From the NCBI GenBank assembly GCA_965248855.1, contig CBDFKQ010000025.1:21946-85945 (forward strand): a DNA stretch of 64,000 nucleotides. The letters are read 5' to 3'. The DNA comes from CBDFKQ01 sp965248855. GTDB taxonomy: Bacteria; Bacteroidota; Bacteroidia; Cytophagales; 172606-1. The position numbers and the translations under genes are program-made. Of the stretch, positions 59,482 to 64,000 are shown one piece after another (positions within the stretch are counted from its first letter, which is position 1; each line of letters opens with the position of its first letter). Below the pieces are notes generated by a model. It did no database searches and was not told where the DNA came from. It saw only the letters and a list, made by a program, of their open reading frames with translations.

Positions 59482-59859
59482 ATGAAAAAAGTTACCGGAA
59501 TTGGCGGAATATTTTTTAAATGTCAGGATCCTGATAAAATGAAAGAGTGGTATGGCCAACATTTAGGCATAATAACTGATGAATATGGTTCTATGTTTGA
59601 ATCTCTCAAAGCAGATGACCCAACAAAAAAAGAATTTTTGCAATGGAGCCCCTTCCCGGCTGATACTAATTATTTTAAACCGGGTGTAAAAGATTTTATG
59701 ATCAACTATAGGGTTGAAAATATTGAAGATTTGGTTGAAGAATTAAAAAGGAATAACATTACCGTAGTTGATGACATTGCGATTTATGAATATGGAAAAT
59801 TTGTTCATATCCTCGACCCTGAAAATAACTTAATAGAACTGTGGGAACTACCGGATTAA
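59482..59859 (+). CDS. VOC/glyoxalase-family protein
   Basis: 125 residues, two beta-alpha-beta-beta-beta units. Family-type features: the opening FFKCQDPDKMKEWYGQHLGI, the central YRVENIEDLVEEL and the end HILDPENNLIELWE with a metal-site Glu. It resembles glyoxalase/bleomycin-resistance-like proteins that handle metal-bound small molecules. Substrate unknown. It converges with the kinase gene. Confidence 0.85.
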   Translation: MKKVTGIGGIFFKCQDPDKMKEWYGQHLGIITDEYGSMFESLKADDPTKKEFLQWSPFPADTNYFKPGVKDFMINYRVENIEDLVEELKRNNITVVDDIAIYEYGKFVHILDPENNLIELWELPD

Positions 59860-59877
59860 AAAAATATTTTTTTTAAT

Positions 59878-60909
59878 CTAAACCTTTTCCAGTTTAAAGC
59901 TAAAAGTTGTGCCTTTGCCTACTTTACTTGTTACAATCACTTTTGTACGATGGGCTTCAATGATATGCTTTACAATGGCTAAACCTAATCCGGTTCCGCC
60001 TTTATCTTTCGATCTGCTTTTTTCAATACGATAAAAACGTTCAAAAATTCTTTTAAGGTGCTCGTGCTCAATACCAATTCCATCATCTTTAACTTCTACA
60101 AGTAAATTTTCTTTTTCTACAGTAAAATTTACCCTCACTTTTCCTGCTTCATTTCCATATTTAATTGCATTGTCAATTAAATTGTTCATTACTTGCCTCA
60201 TCCGTTGAGGATCGGCCTTGGCTATGGCAGGATGATCTGAATTTTTATCAAATGATAGTGAAATATTACGTTTATGAGCTTTTTCTTCGAGTTCTTCAAA
60301 AATTTCCTGAGTTAGGCTAACCATATCACATTGTTGAAGTTTCATTTGTATATCACCACTTTCCATTTGCGATACCGTAAGTAAATCCTGAACTAATTCA
60401 CTCAGTCCGTCCAAACTTTTAGCAGCTTTATTTAAAAATTTATCTCTTATGTCTTTATCATCTGCTGCACCATCAAGTAATGTATATATAAAACCTTGAG
60501 CAGCAAAAATTGGCGTTTTTAATTCGTGAGAAACATCTGCCAAAAATTCCCTTCTATACGTTTCAAGTTTTTTTAATTCTTCAATTTCCTGTTGTTTTTT
60601 ATTTGTATAAGAAATTATTTCGGCATTCAACCTGCGAAGTGGATTTATATTCGCTTTTATTTTTTTCTTATGGATTTTAAAATCTTTTTGTTTTAGTTTA
60701 TCTATTAAAATGTAAATTTTTTCTATTTCCCTCAATAGCATAAACTCTAATGAGAACAGCATTAATGAGAATGAAGTCAGAAAAGAAAGGGTTGCTGTAA
60801 CAGATAAAGATATAAAAGTATTTTCTTTAAAAAATGAAACAGAAATAGTGGTAATAACCGATACAGTGAGGGCAATTAATAAGGCAACACCTCTGGGATT
60901 AAAGAACAT
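59878..60909 (-). CDS. PhoR-like sensor histidine kinase
   Basis: 343 residues. Two membrane helices (about 7-27 and 36-57) with almost no periplasmic loop, a linker, then HisKA with the H-box FLADVSHELKTP (His about 130) and HATPase with N (NLIDNAIKYG), G1 (VKDDGIGI) and G2 (GGTGLGLAIV) boxes. It phosphorylates a response regulator; none is adjacent, so its partner is elsewhere. With no sensor loop, it may sense the membrane or an interacting protein, as PhoR does. Confidence 0.92.
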   Translation of the reverse strand: MFFNPRGVALLIALTVSVITTISVSFFKENTFISLSVTATLSFLTSFSLMLFSLEFMLLREIEKIYILIDKLKQKDFKIHKKKIKANINPLRRLNAEIISYTNKKQQEIEELKKLETYRREFLADVSHELKTPIFAAQGFIYTLLDGAADDKDIRDKFLNKAAKSLDGLSELVQDLLTVSQMESGDIQMKLQQCDMVSLTQEIFEELEEKAHKRNISLSFDKNSDHPAIAKADPQRMRQVMNNLIDNAIKYGNEAGKVRVNFTVEKENLLVEVKDDGIGIEHEHLKRIFERFYRIEKSRSKDKGGTGLGLAIVKHIIEAHRTKVIVTSKVGKGTTFSFKLEKV

Positions 60910-60943
60910 GAGAGCTTAATTAATAAATAAATTTTTTTTAAAA

Positions 60944-61564
60944 TTATTCCTTTTCCAACGTTTTTTCACCTGCTTCAATAGCAATATTCAAATAATTTTC
61001 ATTTGGCGGTAACGGGCAACTGTAATTTGGATTATAAGAGCAATAAGGATTATATGCCAAATTAAAATCTAAAATAATTTTTTCTCCTTTGTATTTTAAA
61101 TCTAAATATCTTCCTCCTCCATAAGTACTTCTGCCGGAAGTTTTATCCGTAAAAGCTAAAAATAAATAATCGGGCTCATTATTGGAGTTATTAACGGGTT
61201 TTAATAAAAGTAATTGATGAGGTTTACCCCCTAAATTAAAAACAGCATTTGCAAATTTTACATGTTTTTCTTTTTTGCCATCTGTTGTTCGGACATTAAA
61301 AACAGCAGTGTCTTTAATTAATTTTACCTGCGCTTCAAGTCTAAATGATGGGTTTGGCGGGAAATAAGATAACTTATCGAAAATCTCTTTTTTTTGTATT
61401 GGAGATTTGTCAGAAGTTTTAAACATATAATCCTTATCTGCCCTGGCTTCAATTAATTTACTTTTATAATCCGTTTTTTTTTCCTGGCTGGCTAAAGTGT
61501 AAACAATGATAAGGATCAGTACCAACACAATCCCGAAAAAAAATGCTTTATTAAAATTTTTCAT
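60944..61564 (-). CDS. DUF1684 protein, membrane-anchored
   Basis: 206 residues: an N-terminal membrane helix (about 7-25) and a DUF1684 domain ending in NPYCSYNPNYSCPLPPNENYL and AGEK (about 165-203), the typical family signature. It would face the periplasm. Function of DUF1684 is not known. It lies 34 bases upstream of the kinase and may share its transcript. Confidence 0.88.
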   Translation of the reverse strand: MKNFNKAFFFGIVLVLILIIVYTLASQEKKTDYKSKLIEARADKDYMFKTSDKSPIQKKEIFDKLSYFPPNPSFRLEAQVKLIKDTAVFNVRTTDGKKEKHVKFANAVFNLGGKPHQLLLLKPVNNSNNEPDYLFLAFTDKTSGRSTYGGGRYLDLKYKGEKIILDFNLAYNPYCSYNPNYSCPLPPNENYLNIAIEAGEKTLEKE

Positions 61565-61579
61565 TTTAAATATTCCTAA

Positions 61580-62380
61580 TTAATTTTTTAATTTCATTCC
61601 CGTTTCAATAATACTATCGCTTATAAGTTGATAGATTTCTTTTTTTAAAATATCGTTTTTTAAATATTCTAAATGCTTATTCATCATATTAACATCTTTC
61701 CGAATTGCAGGTCCGGTTTGCACTTCATAAGGATCATCAGCTTCAAAAGCTTTTCTAAATGTTTGATGAATTAAAGGTTTAAGTAAATCAAATTCAAGTT
61801 TTTCTTTATCAAGTATTTCTTTTGATAAACCGAGTAAATGATTGGTAAAATTACATGCAAAAACAGCAGAAATATGCAAAATTTGCCTTTCAGCAGAGCT
61901 TACTAAATAAACAGTTTTACTTATTTTTTGAGCAATTTTAACTAATTCATGTTCAGTATGCTCATTATCTGCCTCTATACAAAAAGGTACTTCATCTATA
62001 TTTAAAAAAGTATTTTTAGTAAACGTTTGCAAAGGATAAAAAACACCTTTTTTAATCAATTGCCGGGATTTTAAAATTTCAAGGGGTTGACTGCCTGAAG
62101 TATGTACTACAATGCTGTTATCAGGTAATTTTAAATCATAGCAAACTTGCGAAATACTATCGTCGTGAACACAAATAAAAAATAGATTAGCACTGCTTTT
62201 TGAGAAATCTAATTGATCAGTAGGCTCCGCATTATACATTTTTGATGCGAGCTTTTCCGCGTTTTTTTTATTTCGACTAAAAATACCAACAACAGGATAA
62301 CCTGCATTTTCCAAAGCTTGCGATAAATGCCAGGCTACATTACCCGATCCTATAAATGCAATTTTAATATTATGCAGCAT
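61580..62380 (-). CDS. Rossmann/DUF2520 oxidoreductase-like protein
   Basis: 266 residues. An N-terminal NAD(P)-binding domain (GSGNVAWHLSQAL, about 11-23; VHTSGSQPLEIL) and a C-terminal DUF2520 helical domain (about 125-260, with the HISAVFACNFTNHL motif). It resembles ketopantoate reductase/ProC-type enzymes; substrate unknown. It lies 15 bases upstream of the DUF1684 gene, and diverges from the polyprenyl synthase. Confidence 0.85.
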   Translation of the reverse strand: MLHNIKIAFIGSGNVAWHLSQALENAGYPVVGIFSRNKKNAEKLASKMYNAEPTDQLDFSKSSANLFFICVHDDSISQVCYDLKLPDNSIVVHTSGSQPLEILKSRQLIKKGVFYPLQTFTKNTFLNIDEVPFCIEADNEHTEHELVKIAQKISKTVYLVSSAERQILHISAVFACNFTNHLLGLSKEILDKEKLEFDLLKPLIHQTFRKAFEADDPYEVQTGPAIRKDVNMMNKHLEYLKNDILKKEIYQLISDSIIETGMKLKN

Positions 62381-62478
62381 CTAAAATGAAATGAATCAAT
62401 AATTTTTTATGTTTATTTGCAAAGTAATATGTTTTCAGGTTCAAAGTAATATAAACATTAATATTGCTGCATTAATAA

Positions 62479-63457
62479 ATGTCAAATCCACTTCAAGAAA
62501 TACAAGCTCCCATAAAAGATGATATGGAAGTTTTTGAAAATAAATTCAGGGATTTTATGAAAAGCAATGTAAGTCTGCTTGATAGAATCATGACATACAT
62601 TGTAAAAAGAAAAGGAAAGCAAGTAAGACCAATGTTGTTTTTTTAATGGCAAAGCTATGTAACAATGGAGAGATAAATGAATCTACCTTTCGCGGAGCTG
62701 CATTAATAGAATTATTGCACACCGCCACACTCGTTCACGATGATGTTGTTGACGATGCTAATTTACGAAGAGGATTTTTCTCTATTAATGCACTTTGGAA
62801 AAATAAAATAGCAGTTCTGGTAGGAGATTATTTGCTATCAAGAGGTTTGTTATTATCAATAGATAATGGTGATTTCCATTTGCTTAAAATTGTTTCGAAA
62901 GCAGTTAAAGATATGAGTGAAGGCGAATTGCTTCAAATGGAAAAAGCCAGAAAGCTTGATATCACTGAAGAAGTTTATTTTGAAATTATTCGCCAAAAAA
63001 CTGCAGCTCTTATTGCCGCTTGTTGTGCTGTAGGTGCAGCTTCTGTTATAACAGATAAAGAAACAATTGAAAAAACGCGGCTTTTAGGTGAAAAGATTGG
63101 TATAGCTTTTCAAATTAAAGATGATTTATTCGATTATGGTGATGAAGAAATCGGAAAACCATTGGGAATTGATATTAAAGAGAAAAAGATGACATTGCCT
63201 CTTATATATTCATTAAACCAATCAACCTGGGCAGAAAAAAGGAATATTATAAATATTATTAAAAATGAAAGTCATAAGCCCAAGAAAGTACAGGAGGTAA
63301 TTGCATTCGTAAAACAGAAAGGCGGTTTATTTATGCATCAAGCGTAATGAAGCGTTTTCAGGAAGAAGCTATCGATATCCTTAAAACGTTTGCCGATTCT
63401 GCTTATCGAACTTCGTTAATTAGTTTATTGAATTATACAATTGAAAGGAATAAATGA
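62479..63457 (+). CDS. Polyprenyl diphosphate synthase (two frame breaks)
   Basis: Three frames build one enzyme of about 325 residues. The opening (62479-62646, 55 codons, ending GKQVRPMLFF) stops early because a T run at 62638-62644 is one base short. The main part has the first Asp-rich motif HDDVVDDANLRRG and the second QIKDDLFDYG. A second break near 63328-63333 separates GGL from YASSVMKRF and the true end at 63457. It extends allylic diphosphates with isopentenyl diphosphate to make the quinone side chain or lipid carrier precursor. The gene is essential in most bacteria, so the breaks are probably sequence errors. Confidence 0.85.
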
Positions 63458-63503
63458 TTTGCAGATTTTTCTAAATAAAATTTTTATAATCAAACACTTC
63501 CAT

Positions 63504-63511
63504 TATATTTG
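63504..63511 (+). promoter_or_regulatory. rplS -7 box (TATATTTG)
   Basis: A TAnnTTTG match 51 bases before the rplS ATG. Confidence 0.65.
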
Positions 63512-63561
63512 CACTCCATTTTCAAAGATAGAATTTTCACTAGATAGATAATAAATAGATC

Positions 63562-63925
63562 ATGAATCCCTTAATGCAAATCGTTGAAGCCGAATACGCT
63601 ACCAAGAGAGCCTCTTTTCCTGAATTTAAAGCAGGGGATACCATTGCTGTACACGTAAAAATCAGCGAGGGTAATAAAGAACGTATTCAGGTTTACCAAG
63701 GAACAGTTATTCAAAGAAAAAATCCATCCACTAATGGCGAAACTTTTTACAGTACGTAAAATTTCAAATGGTGTAGGTGTTGAAAGGATTTTTCCGGTTT
63801 TGAGTCCAAGTATTGAAAAAATAGAAGTATTAAAACATGGTGCTGTTCGCAGAGCCAGGTTGTATTATTTGAGAGGTAAATCGGGTAAAGCAGCTCGTAT
63901 TAAAGAAAAAAGAATTGCACGTTAA
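63562..63925 (+). CDS. rplS: Ribosomal protein bL19 (one frame break)
   Basis: About 121 residues when joined: a first part to GETF, then TVRKISNGVGVERIFPVLSP through RLYYLRGKSGKAARIKEKRIAR. The break is one T too many in 63744-63748 (five, where four are needed). bL19 sits at the 30S/50S interface and is essential or near-essential, so this is taken as an assembly indel and is key evidence for the other frame breaks. ATG 63562 follows a consensus -7 box, and a terminator closes the gene. Confidence 0.93.
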
Positions 63926-63945
63926 TTTTATTAATAAAAAATCAC

Positions 63946-63970
63946 AGCCGCTTCAAGCGGCTTTTTTTTT
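63946..63970 (+). terminator. rplS terminator
   Basis: AGCCGCT (63946-63952), loop TCA, AGCGGCT (63956-63962) then a run of Ts. Confidence 0.9.
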
Positions 63971-64000
63971 AACATTTTTATAACTATTGATCAATATGAA

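Noticed and set aside
63734..63925. Separate 63-residue gene after rplS
   Set aside because: It is the C-terminal half of bL19 in a shifted frame.
1..64000. CRISPR array, rRNA operon or IS transposase
   Set aside because: No regularly spaced direct repeats, no rRNA-like stretches and no transposase with terminal inverted repeats were seen on either strand.

Overview
The window is from a low-GC member of the Bacteroidota, probably a gliding, T9SS-bearing lineage. The evidence is a GldB lipoprotein, a type B (gliding-motility-associated) and a type A T9SS sorting domain, a BatE-like TPR/SH3 membrane protein, a TamB-like protein, Asp-type HemB, and promoters with the Bacteroidota -7 box TAnnTTTG upstream of rplS, hemB, tRNA-Lys and others. 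Genus cannot be read from the sequence.

Layout. (1) 1-3748: chromosomal flank with tamB, a batE-like gene and tRNA-Lys(UUU). (2) 3736-43555: a 39.8 kb integrated element bounded by direct repeats of the last 14 bases of the tRNA-Lys region (CCCAGCGGGATCAC). It starts with a tyrosine integrase (frame-broken as read) beside the tRNA. Next comes a + strand cargo block (5.4-20.8 kb): a secreted LRR protein, a 1856-residue RHS protein ending in an M23 peptidase domain, a lipoprotein that is a candidate immunity partner, a 1455-residue DUF5977 protein, a TonB-C protein and a T9SS-exported PKD protein. A small regulatory cluster follows (XRE regulator, 47-residue membrane peptide, ParB-like protein). 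Then comes a long, tightly packed, visibly GC-richer minus-strand block (22.3-36.7 kb) that looks like virion, spike and lysis genes of a tailless phage. After it lie a single-chain PARIS-like defence gene, a small replication/regulation block (39.4-42.9 kb), and a divergent repressor with a palindromic operator next to the right att site. (3) 43556-43900: decayed remains of a second, related integrase directly behind the right att site, so a tandem second element was once there. (4) 44.0-64.0 kb: chromosomal housekeeping and surface genes, including an ABC permease, an M28 peptidase, hemB, two tandem diverged nnr genes, an SGNH hydrolase, gldB, a histidine kinase, a DUF2520 protein, a polyprenyl synthase and rplS.

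How the genes work together. The element combines an integrase, a CI/Cro-like switch, lysis genes (CHAP endolysin, holin-like and XhlA-like membrane proteins), two SLT-family murein-lytic proteins, beta-rich candidate capsid proteins, a spike-like protein, a very basic protein suited to genome condensation, and a glycosyltransferase. No terminase, portal, HK97 capsid, tape measure, tail tube or packaging ATPase can be recognised. My main hypothesis is therefore a temperate tailless, possibly membrane-containing, Bacteroidota virus that carries a PARIS-like antiviral gene and an RHS toxin island. This is inference from gene content and needs structure prediction.

Quality caveat. Seven single-base frame breaks occur, several of them in essential genes (rplS, polyprenyl synthase). 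All lie in or beside short homopolymers, which points to assembly indels rather than genuine pseudogenes.
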